64,000 bases of DNA from Phycisphaeraceae bacterium (GTDB taxonomy: Bacteria > Planctomycetota > Phycisphaerae > Phycisphaerales > SM1A02), in the NCBI GenBank assembly GCA_019636735.1, contig JAHBWY010000008.1:1-64000 (forward strand). The letters run 5' to 3'. Position numbers and translations under genes: made by a program. Below the pieces are notes generated by a model that searched no databases, was not told where the DNA came from, and was given only the letters and a program-made list of their open reading frames with translations. Below are positions 16,151 to 25,932 of this stretch, in pieces. The stretch's first letter is position 1. Each line of letters begins with the position of its first letter.

Positions 16151-17715
16151 GGCTTCAGATTGTCCTCCGCAGGGACCGCGCGCGGAACCGGCGGGAGCGG
16201 TTCAATCAGTTCGAGCACGATGTTGACGCCATCGGTCATCGGCGCCATGGACAGGGGCGTTCCGAATGCTCGAACGCCCAAGGGCACCCGAACCTGGAGA
16301 CGACGCTCTCCGCGATCGTGCTCGACCACGCACTCGGGCGGCAGCGCCGCAATCTTCGAGTGTCCGCTGGTGGCTTCGATGATCCGCATCTGGACATCAT
16401 CTGGAAGAGGATGGGGCCACTCGACGCTTCCGGCCACTTCGAGGCGCAGTTGCATCATCACCTGGTCGCTGCGAGCGCTGTGGTAGTCGAGGTAGCGGGC
16501 CTGCGCAAGCATGAAGTCTTCGCCCGGCGCGCCGCGGAGCAGGGGGCGTCCGACGAAGCGAACTCGGGTGAGCGAGTTGCTTGGCCCCTGGTCTCGCAGG
16601 AGGAGCGCGCGCAGGCGCTGCGGTGCTGCATCGGCGAAGGGTGCCCACGCCGGATCGCCAAAGACGATCATTGCTGCTGCCTGTCTTCGACGATGCTCCC
16701 GACCCTCACCGACCCGTCGGCGCTCCGCCACCGGGGTCAGCCGAAGCGGCTCAGGAGCGAACTCAAGAACGAGCCGGTCAATCATCGCCTTTTGCGCAGC
16801 GCCGAGAGAGAGTCCCCCATCAAGGAGATGCATGGTCATCCGACTCGCGAGCGGCCCATGCCAGGGATCAAGCCCCGAGATGTAGGCCGCGGCGCCGCTC
16901 TCGAGGATGGCGAGCGCCACACTCTCGCCGGTTGGAGTCGGCGGTTGCTCGGCGTATCCGCGCGGCGAAAGGCTCCACCATCGCCCGGGCGCACCATTCC
17001 AACAGGCGCAGTTCACGACCACCGCGCCCGGAAGCCGAACGCCCCACTCGCGGAACTGGGCGCCGGTGAAGCACCCCTCGAATCGATCGGGGTGGCCATG
17101 AGAGAAGAGCAGGAGCAGATCAAGGTCCTTCGCCGAGGTGAGAGTCTCGCGGGTCCGGGCGAGCCGTCGCTCCTCCGGGTCCGAGGCGAGCACGAACTCG
17201 GCGCGTGCATCGAAGCCCTGCATGGCGAGCGCCGAGAGCGGTGATTGCGGAGGCAGCGAGGCGCCCTCCCATGTGCCGAACATCAGCGCCTTGCGGGAGG
17301 CGGGACGGCGGCGCGCCGCTTCAATCGCCTCGACGAAGCGCTCCGCGGCGGCACCATCACGACCGGTGATGAACGCAAACCGAACATCGAGGAAGGGATC
17401 GTCATCGAGCGCGACCAGTCGTTCGAGGAGATCCTGCGAGAACTGCATGTCGATCGAGCTGGGCCGCATGACGAAGGCGACATGCTCGGGGGGCTCTCGT
17501 CGAAGGCGCGCTTGCAGCGCGTCCAGATCGCCGGGATCGAAGAGTTCGACGGGCGCCTGGTGCAGCCCGGCGAGCCGCTCCGCGGCGGGGCGCAACTCCG
17601 CTTCGGCGCTTCGCTCGAGCATGACCAGGTAGCCCGGCGCGCTCGAAGGAGTGTCATCGACTGCTGCGGGAGACAGCAGCACGCTCAGCAGGCACGACAC
17701 GATGAGTGGTGACAT
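16132..17715 (-). CDS. Secreted caspase-fold (C25-like) peptidase-like protein
   Basis: A 527-residue protein with a short signal peptide (MSPLIVSCLLSVLLSPAAV). The central region has the layout of clan CD peptidases: a hydrophobic strand into LLLLFSHGHPDRFEG (H206/H208), then the strand VVVNCACWNG (C236, C238). This is the His/Cys dyad spacing expected in gingipain/C25 and CHAT-like proteins. After it comes ESGAAAYISGLDP, also typical of C25. The C-terminal ~150 residues are beta-rich. Activity and substrate are inferred only. It may be a self-processing or surface-protein protease. Confidence 0.65.
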   Translation of the reverse strand: MSPLIVSCLLSVLLSPAAVDDTPSSAPGYLVMLERSAEAELRPAAERLAGLHQAPVELFDPGDLDALQARLRREPPEHVAFVMRPSSIDMQFSQDLLERLVALDDDPFLDVRFAFITGRDGAAAERFVEAIEAARRRPASRKALMFGTWEGASLPPQSPLSALAMQGFDARAEFVLASDPEERRLARTRETLTSAKDLDLLLLFSHGHPDRFEGCFTGAQFREWGVRLPGAVVVNCACWNGAPGRWWSLSPRGYAEQPPTPTGESVALAILESGAAAYISGLDPWHGPLASRMTMHLLDGGLSLGAAQKAMIDRLVLEFAPEPLRLTPVAERRRVGEGREHRRRQAAAMIVFGDPAWAPFADAAPQRLRALLLRDQGPSNSLTRVRFVGRPLLRGAPGEDFMLAQARYLDYHSARSDQVMMQLRLEVAGSVEWPHPLPDDVQMRIIEATSGHSKIAALPPECVVEHDRGERRLQVRVPLGVRAFGTPLSMAPMTDGVNIVLELIEPLPPVPRAVPAEDNLKPQGDEG

Positions 17716-18018
17716 GAGATTCTCTTCGGGATTGAGAGCGCGCCTGCGCCCGACGAGTCAAGTGTGAGCCGGCCCTGCGGCATCGTCAATCGCCAACGAC
17801 ACGAATCCGCGAGGTGGCCCGCGAGAGGAGGCGCCGTGGCTGATTCGATGACTGGCGCTCCGAGGCGGCTCCTGCAACACCGCCGGGTCTGCGGCCGTGA
17901 ACAGGAACGGCATTCTCAAAGTCGGTGCTTGATTCGTGGGCGAGCAACAGCGAACATGATGCCGTTGTTCCGGCGCCTGCTGCCGAATGAAGCCGACGAT
18001 CGTGTCAGGAGGCCTCCG
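17716..18018. other. Divergent upstream region
   Basis: About 300 bp between the minus-strand caspase-fold gene and the plus-strand dockerin gene. A plus-strand frame is open through it, but it lacks protein-like composition and the dockerin gene has a clear internal start. Presumed to contain both promoters. I see nothing else. Confidence 0.4.
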
Positions 18019-18429
18019 ATGCATCGATTGATCCAGATCGCGACGATTGCCTTGGTCGCGCTGTTCGGCGCGTCGGCCATCACCGCTGACTTCACTGTCG
18101 ACTGGGCCACCGTTGATGGCGGTGGTGGCGATTCGTCGGGTGGAGGGTTTGTGCTCGCGGGCACCATCGGCCAGCCCGATGTCGGCACGATGTCCGGTGG
18201 TGGCTACACGCTCACGGGTGGATATTGGGCTGGCGTGACAGCCGCGCCCGCGCCGCCTTGTCCGGCGGACCTCACCGGCGACGGCGTCGTGAATGGCGCC
18301 GACATCGCGCTGGTCCTTGGATCGTGGGGGCCTTGCGTCGGCTGCCCGGCGGACCTGACCGGCGATGGTGTGGTGAACGGAGCCGACATCTCCACTGTGC
18401 TGGGCGCGTGGGGACCCTGCCCGGAGTAA
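18019..18429 (+). CDS. Small secreted protein with a double dockerin repeat
   Basis: A 136-residue protein starting at ATG 18019 with AGGAGG 6 nt upstream. Residues 1-25 form a signal peptide (LIQIATIALVALFGASA). A Gly-rich segment follows (DWATVDGGGGDSSGGG... TLTGGYW), a motif common on planctomycete secreted proteins. Two near-identical Ca-binding repeats end it: CPADLTGDGVVNGADIALVLGSWGPC and a second ADISTVLGAWGPC copy. This is the type I dockerin pattern and probably serves surface attachment or sorting rather than a true cellulosome. Confidence 0.85.
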   Translation: MHRLIQIATIALVALFGASAITADFTVDWATVDGGGGDSSGGGFVLAGTIGQPDVGTMSGGGYTLTGGYWAGVTAAPAPPCPADLTGDGVVNGADIALVLGSWGPCVGCPADLTGDGVVNGADISTVLGAWGPCPE

Positions 18430-18566
18430 GGCGCTCGGAGCGCACTCGTCCAACTGACACCAGCGTCTCGCACTCGCAGGCGTGCGTTCCGAAAGAATGC
18501 GCCGACGAGCGCGTGTGCAGTCCATCGCCCGCGCCGACGGGCGCCGCGCCTAGCGTCACCGATGGT

Positions 18567-19658
18567 CTAGCGCCCCGCGCCGCCGACCAGTTCCGCGCTC
18601 CGCGAAGATCGCCGCGACTGCGGGAGCAGGCGCTCGGCAATCTGCACCGCGTTGAGTGCGGCACCCTTGCGAATCTGGTCACCGGCCACGAAGAGATTGA
18701 GCCCCACGCCAGCAGGCTGACTGAGATCGGCGCGGATCCGCCCCACGAGGACCGGATCTCGTCCAGATGCGAGAAGCGGCTCCGGGAAGCGGTTCGCAGC
18801 GCGATCGTCGATCACCTCGACACCCGGCGCACGCGTGAGGAGCTCGCGCGCTTCGTCCTCGCCGAGCGGTGTCTCGAACGAAAGATTGATGCTCTCGCAG
18901 TGCGCCCTCAGCGTCGGGACCCGCACGCATGTGGCCGTGATCGCCACCGTCGGATCATTCCAGATCCTGCGGCTCTCAAGCAGGAGCTTGGTCTCTTCCT
19001 CGTTGTAGCCGTCGCCGCCGACAGTCGAGTTGTGACTGAAGCAGTTGAAGAGATACTGGCGTCCGAAGATCTCGCTCTGGAGCGGCCGGCCCTCGGCGAA
19101 GTCCCGCGCCTGTTGCTCGAGTTCGGCCATCGCCCTGGCGCCCGCACCCGAGGCGGCCTGATAGGTGCTGACCACCATGCGCTTCACCTTGGCGCGCTGG
19201 TGCAGTGGATGCACGGCCACGAGCGCAATGATCGTGGAGCAGTTCGGGTTCGCAATGATCGCCGGTCGCTCGATCCGGTCGAGCAACTCGCCGTTCACCT
19301 CGGGCACCACCAGCGGGCACTCGGGGGCCATGCGGAAGGCGCTTGAGTTGTCCACGACGACCGCACCCGCGGCGAGCGCCGCGGGCGCAAAGGCCTTCGA
19401 CACCGACTTGCCCGCGGAGAAGAAGACGAGATCGAAGCCTGCGAGCGAGCCCTCTTCAAGGGGCATCACCGGCAGCTCGTGCGCACGGCCGTCCCGGGTG
19501 AATGTCACGCGCGCACCAGCCGATCGCGCGGAGGCGAAGAGCGTCAGTTCCGCCATGGGGAAGTGGCGCTGCGCAAGGACGCGGAGGAACTCATGCCCCA
19601 CGGCGCCCGTGGCCCCCACCATCGCGACGCGCGGTTCACTGGGAAGTCGGAAGCTCAT
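18567..19658 (-). CDS. asd: Aspartate-semialdehyde dehydrogenase
   Basis: A 363-residue NADP-dependent enzyme that reduces aspartyl phosphate to aspartate semialdehyde, for lysine (and diaminopimelate), threonine and methionine. Seen: the Rossmann motif VGATGAVGHEFLRVL near the N-terminus, FFSAGKSVSK, the catalytic Cys in ANPNCSTI (about residue 139), and CVRVPTLRAHCESI with its active-site His. GAGGTG precedes the start. The C-terminus has a short Ser/Arg-rich extension. Complete and canonical. Confidence 0.95.
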   Translation of the reverse strand: MSFRLPSEPRVAMVGATGAVGHEFLRVLAQRHFPMAELTLFASARSAGARVTFTRDGRAHELPVMPLEEGSLAGFDLVFFSAGKSVSKAFAPAALAAGAVVVDNSSAFRMAPECPLVVPEVNGELLDRIERPAIIANPNCSTIIALVAVHPLHQRAKVKRMVVSTYQAASGAGARAMAELEQQARDFAEGRPLQSEIFGRQYLFNCFSHNSTVGGDGYNEEETKLLLESRRIWNDPTVAITATCVRVPTLRAHCESINLSFETPLGEDEARELLTRAPGVEVIDDRAANRFPEPLLASGRDPVLVGRIRADLSQPAGVGLNLFVAGDQIRKGAALNAVQIAERLLPQSRRSSRSAELVGGAGR

Positions 19659-19734
19659 TGGTCACCTCGATCATCAGAAGACCGCGAGCAGGTTTCTCCC
19701 TGCCGCCCACTCCGCCACACGGGTCCGCGTCAAT

Positions 19735-20139
19735 TCAAGTCGCGGGACCCACCAGATAGAAGCGCTTGATTCGCGCATCAAAGGCAGAGCCATCCTCGCG
19801 CTCCATCACGAACGAGCCTTCCATGGTGCCCCAACTCGTGTTCAGGGGGCAGAAGCTCGAGTACTCGAAGCGCTCCCCCGGCTTCAGATCCGGATGGTGT
19901 CCCACCACGCCCATGCCCTGCACTTCGTGGCGCTCGCCGTCGGCATCCACGATCGCCCACTGGCGGCTTCGAAGCTTCGCGCGCTTCGTGCCCTCGTTGG
20001 TGATGGTCACATGGTAGGCGAACAGGAAACGACCATTCGCGGGATCGGAATGCGTGGGGAGGTAGCTGGGCACCACCTTGACACGGATTCCATCCGTGAT
20101 GCACTCTGATCCGAGCGTGGCCTGCGTGGTGGTGGTCAT
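19735..20139 (-). CDS. apaG: ApaG-domain protein
   Basis: A 134-residue protein starting at ATG 20139, after a longer open frame. It has the ApaG/F-box-associated immunoglobulin-like fold: FLFAYHVTITNEGTKRAKLRSRQWAI, GVVGHHPDLKPGERFEYSS, and TSWGTMEGSFVM. ApaG is linked to ApaH in other bacteria, but its function is not settled. It lies between asd and trpC on the same strand. Confidence 0.93.
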   Translation of the reverse strand: MTTTTQATLGSECITDGIRVKVVPSYLPTHSDPANGRFLFAYHVTITNEGTKRAKLRSRQWAIVDADGERHEVQGMGVVGHHPDLKPGERFEYSSFCPLNTSWGTMEGSFVMEREDGSAFDARIKRFYLVGPAT

Positions 20140-20247
20140 GACCGAAGCTAAGGATAGAACGGAGCCGGTGCACGGGCAAAGGAGACTCTCGATGTTCGCA
20201 TGAGAAGGTGGGAGAGGTTCCACCAACTCCGGCCTGCCGGGCCCCGA

Positions 20248-21066
20248 TCAGCCTGAAAGGAGCGTTTGGAGCGCCTGGCCCGGATCGGGCTGGCGCATCA
20301 GGTGCTCGCCGACCAGCGCGATCCGAACGCCGTGCTCGCGCAACCGGCGCAGATCCTCGGCCGATGTGATTCCGGACTCACTCACCAGGATGCGCCGATC
20401 CTCGACCAGGTCGACCATGCGCAGGGTGTGCGCGAGGTCGGTCTTCATGGTGCGCAGGTCACGATTGTTGATGCCGAGCAGCGAGTACCCCGGGTGCGGA
20501 AAGCCCACATGATTGATGGCCCGATAGAGGCTCTCGACATCGTGGACTTCAAGCAGCGTGGTCATGCTCAACTCGGTCGCGAGGATCTGGAAGTCGATGA
20601 TGTCCCGCTCGTTCAGGCACTCGGCGATCAGCAGCACCGCATCGGCGCCATGGGCTCGGGCCTCCCAGATCTGGTAGGCGTCGATGATGAAGTCCTTCCG
20701 CAGAACCGGCAGGGGCACGGCATCGCGGATGAGGTGGATGAACTCGAGGCTGCCGCCGAAGTCCTCGGTGTCGGTCAGGCAACTGATCGCGGCGGCCCCG
20801 CCTTGGTGATACTGTCGGGCAATGACCACCGGGTCGAAGTCACTGCGAAGCATGCCGCCAGAGGGACTTTGGCGCTTGATCTCCGCGATGATGCGGGTGC
20901 GATCCAGCGGCGGTGCATCGACCACGGCGCGGAAGAAGTTCCTGGGGCGACCGAGTTCGGAGATTCGGTCACGAAGTTCGTCCAAGGGGACGCGCTGCTT
21001 CGCCTCGGAGACCTCCCGGCGCTTGCGTTGCACGATCTGGTCCAGCACCGATGGGGTGCGACTCAT
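20248..21066 (-). CDS. trpC: Indole-3-glycerol phosphate synthase
   Basis: A 272-residue TIM-barrel enzyme of tryptophan synthesis. Conserved active-site segments are present: IIAEIKRQSPSGGML, LTDTEDFGGSLEFI, LRKDFIIDAYQIWEA, LLEVHDVESL, LGINNRDLRTM and LVSESGI. The usual length is reached from ATG 21066. That start codon shares bases with the ATG of the divergent CPBP gene. trpS lies only about 1.3 kb away, but no other trp gene is in the window. Confidence 0.95.
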   Translation of the reverse strand: MSRTPSVLDQIVQRKRREVSEAKQRVPLDELRDRISELGRPRNFFRAVVDAPPLDRTRIIAEIKRQSPSGGMLRSDFDPVVIARQYHQGGAAAISCLTDTEDFGGSLEFIHLIRDAVPLPVLRKDFIIDAYQIWEARAHGADAVLLIAECLNERDIIDFQILATELSMTTLLEVHDVESLYRAINHVGFPHPGYSLLGINNRDLRTMKTDLAHTLRMVDLVEDRRILVSESGITSAEDLRRLREHGVRIALVGEHLMRQPDPGQALQTLLSG

Positions 21067-22201
21067 GGCGCTGATCCTTCCGCTCCTGGTGGTGCAAGTT
21101 ATAGCGTCGTCGGGTGCGGCTGCGGCAGTTCCCACGGCGGGAACCGTTGGGGGAGTCGCGGGGGGCACCGCGGCGGGCGCCGTCATTGAGCGGTCGAGCG
21201 TGTTCATGGCGGCGGCACGGATCGCTGCGTCGTCTACGACCGCGCCAATTTCGGCCGCAGACACTGAGAGCGCAGAAGAACCCGTGGTGGCGACAGCTGG
21301 CGCTGCACGGCAAGACCCGAACCCGGCCAGCGCCGAGCGGGCCGCCACGACGCAGCCGAAGTCCGGTGGCGGGTGGTTCGCTCTCCTGTTGATGGTGCTC
21401 TGGGGAAGCGCCTCGGTCGCCCTCTTGGTGGGATGGCGCGGTTGGCGACCGGGGCCACTTGACGGCCCGGCATGGCGTCCCACCGTTCCGGGCGGTCTGG
21501 CGGCGGCGGTCGTACTCATTCTCTCGGGAGCCTTTGGCGCGGCATTGCTGCGCGTGGCGCTCGGATCCGAGGTGGAGTCGTCGTGGCTCACGGCGGCGGC
21601 GCTTGGAGCGCAGTGCATCGCCGTGGCGGCGCTCATGGCCACGCGGCATCTCTGGATGACTCGGAGCGAGTGTCACCCGAGTAGCGCGTGGTGGTCCCTC
21701 GCGGGCGGTGTGTTCGGTCTGTTCGTGGCTTGGCCGCTGGTGCAGTTTGCATCGATGGCTGGCGCGACCCTGCAGTCAATCCTCGGCGCGGGAAGCGCAC
21801 CAGTCGTGGCGCATGAGACGCTCCGCAAGATGGAGCAGGGCGGCTTCTCGTTCGAGACGGCGCTGCTCGTGATCGGTGCCGTCGTCATTGCACCGGTGGT
21901 CGAAGAGGTGCTCTATCGCGGCGTGCTTCAGCAGACTCTGCGGCGCGCCGGGGCAAGTGCACGCGGGGCCATCCTGATCACCACGACGCTCTTCACCATC
22001 ATGCACCTCGGCGATGGAGCGATCGACCAGGAGAGTGCGTGGACCGCGCTGCCCGCGCTCTTCGTGCTGGGGCTTCTCTTCGGAGTTCTCTATGAACGAA
22101 GTGGCCGGCTGGCCGCGCCAATCGCCGCGCATGCGCTCTTCAACCTGGTGAATGTGCTGGTCATGCTGCTTAGGGCTGCGCCAGCCGAGGCGGGGGTGTG
22201 A
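21065..22201 (+). CDS. CPBP-family intramembrane metalloprotease
   Basis: A 378-residue membrane protein of the CPBP/Abi (CAAX protease) family. ATG 21065 overlaps the trpC start in CATG on opposite strands. An N-terminal hydrophobic leader and a variable linker (residues ~25-105) precede about eight membrane segments. The catalytic motifs are intact: VEEVLYRGVLQQ (EExxxR), FTIMHLGDG and HALFNLVN. Such proteases process prenylated or bacteriocin-related substrates in some bacteria; its own substrate is unknown. Confidence 0.9.
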   Translation: MALILPLLVVQVIASSGAAAAVPTAGTVGGVAGGTAAGAVIERSSVFMAAARIAASSTTAPISAADTESAEEPVVATAGAARQDPNPASAERAATTQPKSGGGWFALLLMVLWGSASVALLVGWRGWRPGPLDGPAWRPTVPGGLAAAVVLILSGAFGAALLRVALGSEVESSWLTAAALGAQCIAVAALMATRHLWMTRSECHPSSAWWSLAGGVFGLFVAWPLVQFASMAGATLQSILGAGSAPVVAHETLRKMEQGGFSFETALLVIGAVVIAPVVEEVLYRGVLQQTLRRAGASARGAILITTTLFTIMHLGDGAIDQESAWTALPALFVLGLLFGVLYERSGRLAAPIAAHALFNLVNVLVMLLRAAPAEAGV

Positions 22202-22391
22202 GCGAGGTTCGACGAGCGCCGACCTGTGACGACGGGTGTGCATGCGGGGGCGTGCGAAGGACGCATGTGAGGGCGTTGATGGCTCGCGGGAAGTGACCGT
22301 GGCGGCGTGAGGTGTCGGGAGGCGCCAGGGCGTGTGGCGGGAGTGACCGATCGACCATCGCCGCGGCGTTTCCCCGTACGCTTCCACCCCC

Positions 22392-23525
22392 ATGGCAACG
22401 CCTGAGCCCTTGAAGTCCGCTGTATCGAGCGACCCATCCCGCACCACTGCCGCGCCGGGCACGGGCGCAGCGGGCCGACCGCGCATCCTCACCGGCGATA
22501 CGCCGACGGGACGACTGCATCTCGGTCACTGGGTCGGCAGTGTGAAGCGGCGCGTGGAGCTTCAGTCGACGCACGACTGCTACTTCATCATCGCGAACTA
22601 TCACGCATTCACCACGCGCGTCGATCAGAGCAGGGAGATCCGCGCCGACACGCTCGAGATCGTGCGCGATTACCTCGCCATGGGCATCGATCCCGAGCGA
22701 GCCACGATCTTCGTGCAGAGCGAGATCCCCGCGATCCACGAACTCTGCTTCCTCTTTGCCATGCTGCTGCCCTTCAACCGCGTCATGCGCAATCCCACGC
22801 TGAAGGACGAGATCAAGGTCAAGGGCCTCGGCGAGAACTACAGCTTCGGATTCCCGCTCTATGCGGTCGGACAGACCTCGGACATCCTGAGTTTCCGGCC
22901 GGTCGGTGTGCCGGTGGGCGAGGACCAGGTGCCGCACCTTGAACTCACGCGCGAGGTGGCGCGGCGATTCAATCAGGTCTTCTGCGGTGTCCCGACGGAC
23001 ATCGAAGACGATGACCATGTGCGGCACGGCGGAGTGTTTCCCATCCCCCGTGCGGATGTCGGCAAGGTCGGCCGGCTGGTGGGGATCGACGGCGTCAACA
23101 AGATGTCGAAGAGCCTCGGCAACGCGGTCTTCATCTCCGACACACCGAAGGAAGTGGAGAAGAAGATCATGAAGATCTTCACCGGCCGGCAGTCGCCGAC
23201 GGAACCGGGCGATGTGAATAATGCGCTCTTCCAGTGGGTGGACGCCTTCATTCCGGACACGGCGCGGGTGGCGGAGCTCAAGGAGCGCTACGCGAAGGGT
23301 GACAACATCGGCGATGGCCATGTGAAGAAGGAGCTCGCCGAGCATGTGAATGCACTGCTCGAGCCGATGCGGAAGCGCCGCGCCGAGCTCGAAGGCAACG
23401 ACGACCTGGTGCTGGATGTGCTCAAGCGCGGCTGCGCGCGGGCGAATGAGATCGCCGAGCGGACGCTGGAGCTGGCGCGGAAGGCCGCTGGGCTGCACTT
23501 CTTCGACCGTCGTGTGAGTTACTGA
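22392..23525 (+). CDS. trpS: Tryptophanyl-tRNA synthetase
   Basis: A 377-residue class I aminoacyl-tRNA synthetase. The HIGH-type motif is TGRLHLGHWVG and the KMSKS motif is exactly present in NKMSKSLGN. The ATP/Trp site segments AVGQTSDILSF and PVGEDQVPHLELTRE are typical. The N-terminal ~28 residues before RILTGDTPTG are a short Ser/Pro-rich extension. A strong Shine-Dalgarno sequence is not apparent. Complete. Confidence 0.96.
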   Translation: MATPEPLKSAVSSDPSRTTAAPGTGAAGRPRILTGDTPTGRLHLGHWVGSVKRRVELQSTHDCYFIIANYHAFTTRVDQSREIRADTLEIVRDYLAMGIDPERATIFVQSEIPAIHELCFLFAMLLPFNRVMRNPTLKDEIKVKGLGENYSFGFPLYAVGQTSDILSFRPVGVPVGEDQVPHLELTREVARRFNQVFCGVPTDIEDDDHVRHGGVFPIPRADVGKVGRLVGIDGVNKMSKSLGNAVFISDTPKEVEKKIMKIFTGRQSPTEPGDVNNALFQWVDAFIPDTARVAELKERYAKGDNIGDGHVKKELAEHVNALLEPMRKRRAELEGNDDLVLDVLKRGCARANEIAERTLELARKAAGLHFFDRRVSY

Positions 23526-23853
23526 CGCGCGTTTGGCGCGCGTGGAACAGGGCCGTGGCGAGCCCGCCGTCGCGCGACTGCGCTGCGAGGCGACCGCGCT
23601 CATGGCCACCGCGCCGCGTCGCAACCGCGCGTGGCGACCGCGCCCCCGCGAACTCTGCGGTCGCCGGCGAGTGGTGCGAGCCAAGGAGCCTCCGAATCCG
23701 CACGGGCTTCGACCAGCCACGGGCTTCCAGCACGGCTTCGAGCATCGCCCGACGGCTTCTCTGAGGTCAATCGCGCGCGCCTCGTGCCGAGTGTCATGAC
23801 ACGGCTCCTCACGGCTCGGTCTCGGCGACTCGGCGGTGAGGAAACACTCACCT
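23526..23853. other. Gene-free region
   Basis: About 330 bp between trpS and the ankyrin-repeat gene. It is GC-rich and has several open frames with Arg/Pro-rich composition that do not look like proteins. I see no RNA gene or clear terminator. It presumably contains the ankyrin gene's promoter. Confidence 0.4.
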
Positions 23854-25932
23854 ATGCTCGTGGCTGTGAGGCGGGCGATCGTCTTTGTCGGCGCACTCCT
23901 CGTCCTCGCCGTGGCCAGCGCGGTGGGCACGGCGTGGCTCGCTGCTGGTGTCGTGCATCTGTCGATCGGCGGCAGGAAATTCATCAATGAAGTCGATCTT
24001 TGGGGCGCACGACGAGTCGGGCCGTGGTGGGTCATGGCCAAAGAGCGTTGGCTCGCGCAAATTTGGATCGTAAGCCTTCATACCGGGTCTCCACCGCCGG
24101 GGGCGATGAACATCCCCCAACCTCCGAAGTGGAGCCGGGTATGGCGAGAAGCGCCGAGCTTTGCAACAAGCCGAGTTTGGGTCGAGAGTGAGTTCGGATG
24201 GCCTTGGCCTTGGTTGTTTGTCTCATGCGAGGACACGCGGTGGGACTCACTCCAGGATCGAGGGGAGTTGGTGGAGCGCGGGATCGCCATCGACCCGCTG
24301 TCCTTCCCCGAGAGCCAAAGGGGCGTGGTGCAAGCTCAGCGCGGAGTTCGGACGGAGTTCGCTTGGAGCACTGCGGCTCTGCCGCTTGGCATTCAGATCG
24401 ACCGGGGCGCCATCACCGGTGGTGCCTGGGCTCTTGCTTGGCTTGGCATCTTCGCAGTGGCCCGGCTTCCAGGTGTCATACGAGATCGATGGCGGCGACG
24501 CCGTCAGCGTTGCCGGTCATGCGGTCACCAGCTCTTCGATGACGAGTCCTACGCGGAAGCGAGAGTGATCTGCCCCGAGTGCGGTTGCCTCGCGTTCAAG
24601 AGAAAGCCACTCATCTCACGACGGCTGACATCCACCGCCGTGTGGATGGCGCTGCTCGTGGTGATCTTCGATGGAGCGTTCGCCGCCTATCTTGTCGGGC
24701 GTCGCACCGCGCCCCCGGCCTTGCACCGGGCGGCGTGGCGGGGAGACCTGACGACGATCGATCGCGAGATTGCGCGTGGCGTCTCTCCCGACCTCGAGGA
24801 CAGTTCAGGCTACTGGTCGGATACAACCGCGCTCATGTTTGCCGCCCGCGCGGGGCAGGCAGCCGCCGTGGAGCGCCTGCTTCAGCATGGTGCCAACGCT
24901 GGTCACTCAGGAGCGACCGCTGATGGAGGTCGGAGTCGGCTGCCCGCTGTTTCGTGGGCGGCGATCGGCGGTTCGGTTGAAGTCCTCCGGATCCTGATCG
25001 ATGCGGGCGCGATGTCGGGTCAGCCAAAGAGCCCTCAGGCGATAGTGACACCGATCCACCTCGTTTCGACTGCCGCGCAGCGGGGGCACACGGAAGCCTT
25101 CAAGTGGCTTGTTGATCGATTCGGGACTGAAGCGCTCTTCTCGGCGAATGGTCAACCCATCTCGATCGCATTGGCTGTTCAGGCAGGTGAACTCGACCAT
25201 CTCCGCGCCGTCCTCGACGCATCCGAGTCGCATCTCGGATCGCGGGACGCGCTCGCGGAGCTCATCCTGAAGTGGTTTGCGAACGACTGGGACTATCTTC
25301 TCATTGCGGCGGTGGCGCGAGGTCGAGGTGAAGTGCTGCAGGAGATCACCGAACGGTATGCCTCGGGCGATGAGTGGAACTTCCTCGTTCGCGTGGCCAT
25401 CGAGGCGTCGCGTGATGATTTGGTTCCCCATCTGATCGAGTTCGGGATCCAACCTCGATGCACCGAGCTGCGCATCGCAATCGGAGACGGGGCGAGCCAT
25501 CTCATCCCCAGCCTGCTGGCGGCGGGCGCCGATCCAAATGAGCCGAGATGCAGGGGCAATTCACCGCTCATGATGGCGATTCGCAGGAACAATCTCGCGG
25601 CGGCGGTCATGCTTGTCGATGCAGGCGCCGCGATCGGGCCGAGTGAGCTCGAGTGGCACGGCACCATGAATGAGATCAACTGGGCCGACATCGATTCGGC
25701 GCTCGTCGACATGGTGATCGAGCTCGGCGGAGACTTGAATCGTCGTGACACCGACGGCCGGACCATCCTGATGCGAGCTGCCCGAGCGGGAAGTGTGCAT
25801 TGGGTTCGGACACTGCTTGATCGCGGCGCGGATCCAGATGCCACCGACCATGTTCAAGCGCAGGCGATCAACTTCGCAGGCGATCCGGAGATCAGGGACA
25901 TGCTCAAGGCCGCGATGAAGCGTGAGCGATGA
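23854..25932 (+). CDS. Membrane-anchored ankyrin-repeat protein with zinc ribbon
   Basis: A ~692-residue protein; ATG 23854 is preferred over GTG 23836 in the same frame. The N-terminus has a membrane segment (IVFVGALLVLAVASAVGTAW) and a second one near residue 200. A zinc ribbon follows (CRSCGHQLF... CPECGCLAF), then another membrane helix (AVWMALLVVIFDGAFAAYLVG). From about residue 290 to the end there are around ten ankyrin-like repeats (ALMFAARAGQAAAVERLLQHGA, SPLMMAIRRNNLAAAVMLVDAGA, TILMRAARAGSVHWVRTLLDRGA). The protein probably binds other proteins at the membrane. The partner is unknown. Confidence 0.8.
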   Translation: MLVAVRRAIVFVGALLVLAVASAVGTAWLAAGVVHLSIGGRKFINEVDLWGARRVGPWWVMAKERWLAQIWIVSLHTGSPPPGAMNIPQPPKWSRVWREAPSFATSRVWVESEFGWPWPWLFVSCEDTRWDSLQDRGELVERGIAIDPLSFPESQRGVVQAQRGVRTEFAWSTAALPLGIQIDRGAITGGAWALAWLGIFAVARLPGVIRDRWRRRRQRCRSCGHQLFDDESYAEARVICPECGCLAFKRKPLISRRLTSTAVWMALLVVIFDGAFAAYLVGRRTAPPALHRAAWRGDLTTIDREIARGVSPDLEDSSGYWSDTTALMFAARAGQAAAVERLLQHGANAGHSGATADGGRSRLPAVSWAAIGGSVEVLRILIDAGAMSGQPKSPQAIVTPIHLVSTAAQRGHTEAFKWLVDRFGTEALFSANGQPISIALAVQAGELDHLRAVLDASESHLGSRDALAELILKWFANDWDYLLIAAVARGRGEVLQEITERYASGDEWNFLVRVAIEASRDDLVPHLIEFGIQPRCTELRIAIGDGASHLIPSLLAAGADPNEPRCRGNSPLMMAIRRNNLAAAVMLVDAGAAIGPSELEWHGTMNEINWADIDSALVDMVIELGGDLNRRDTDGRTILMRAARAGSVHWVRTLLDRGADPDATDHVQAQAINFAGDPEIRDMLKAAMKRER

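Noticed and set aside
22170..24041. 623-codon minus-strand ORF
   Set aside because: Antisense to trpS, whose motifs are complete. No protein-like features.
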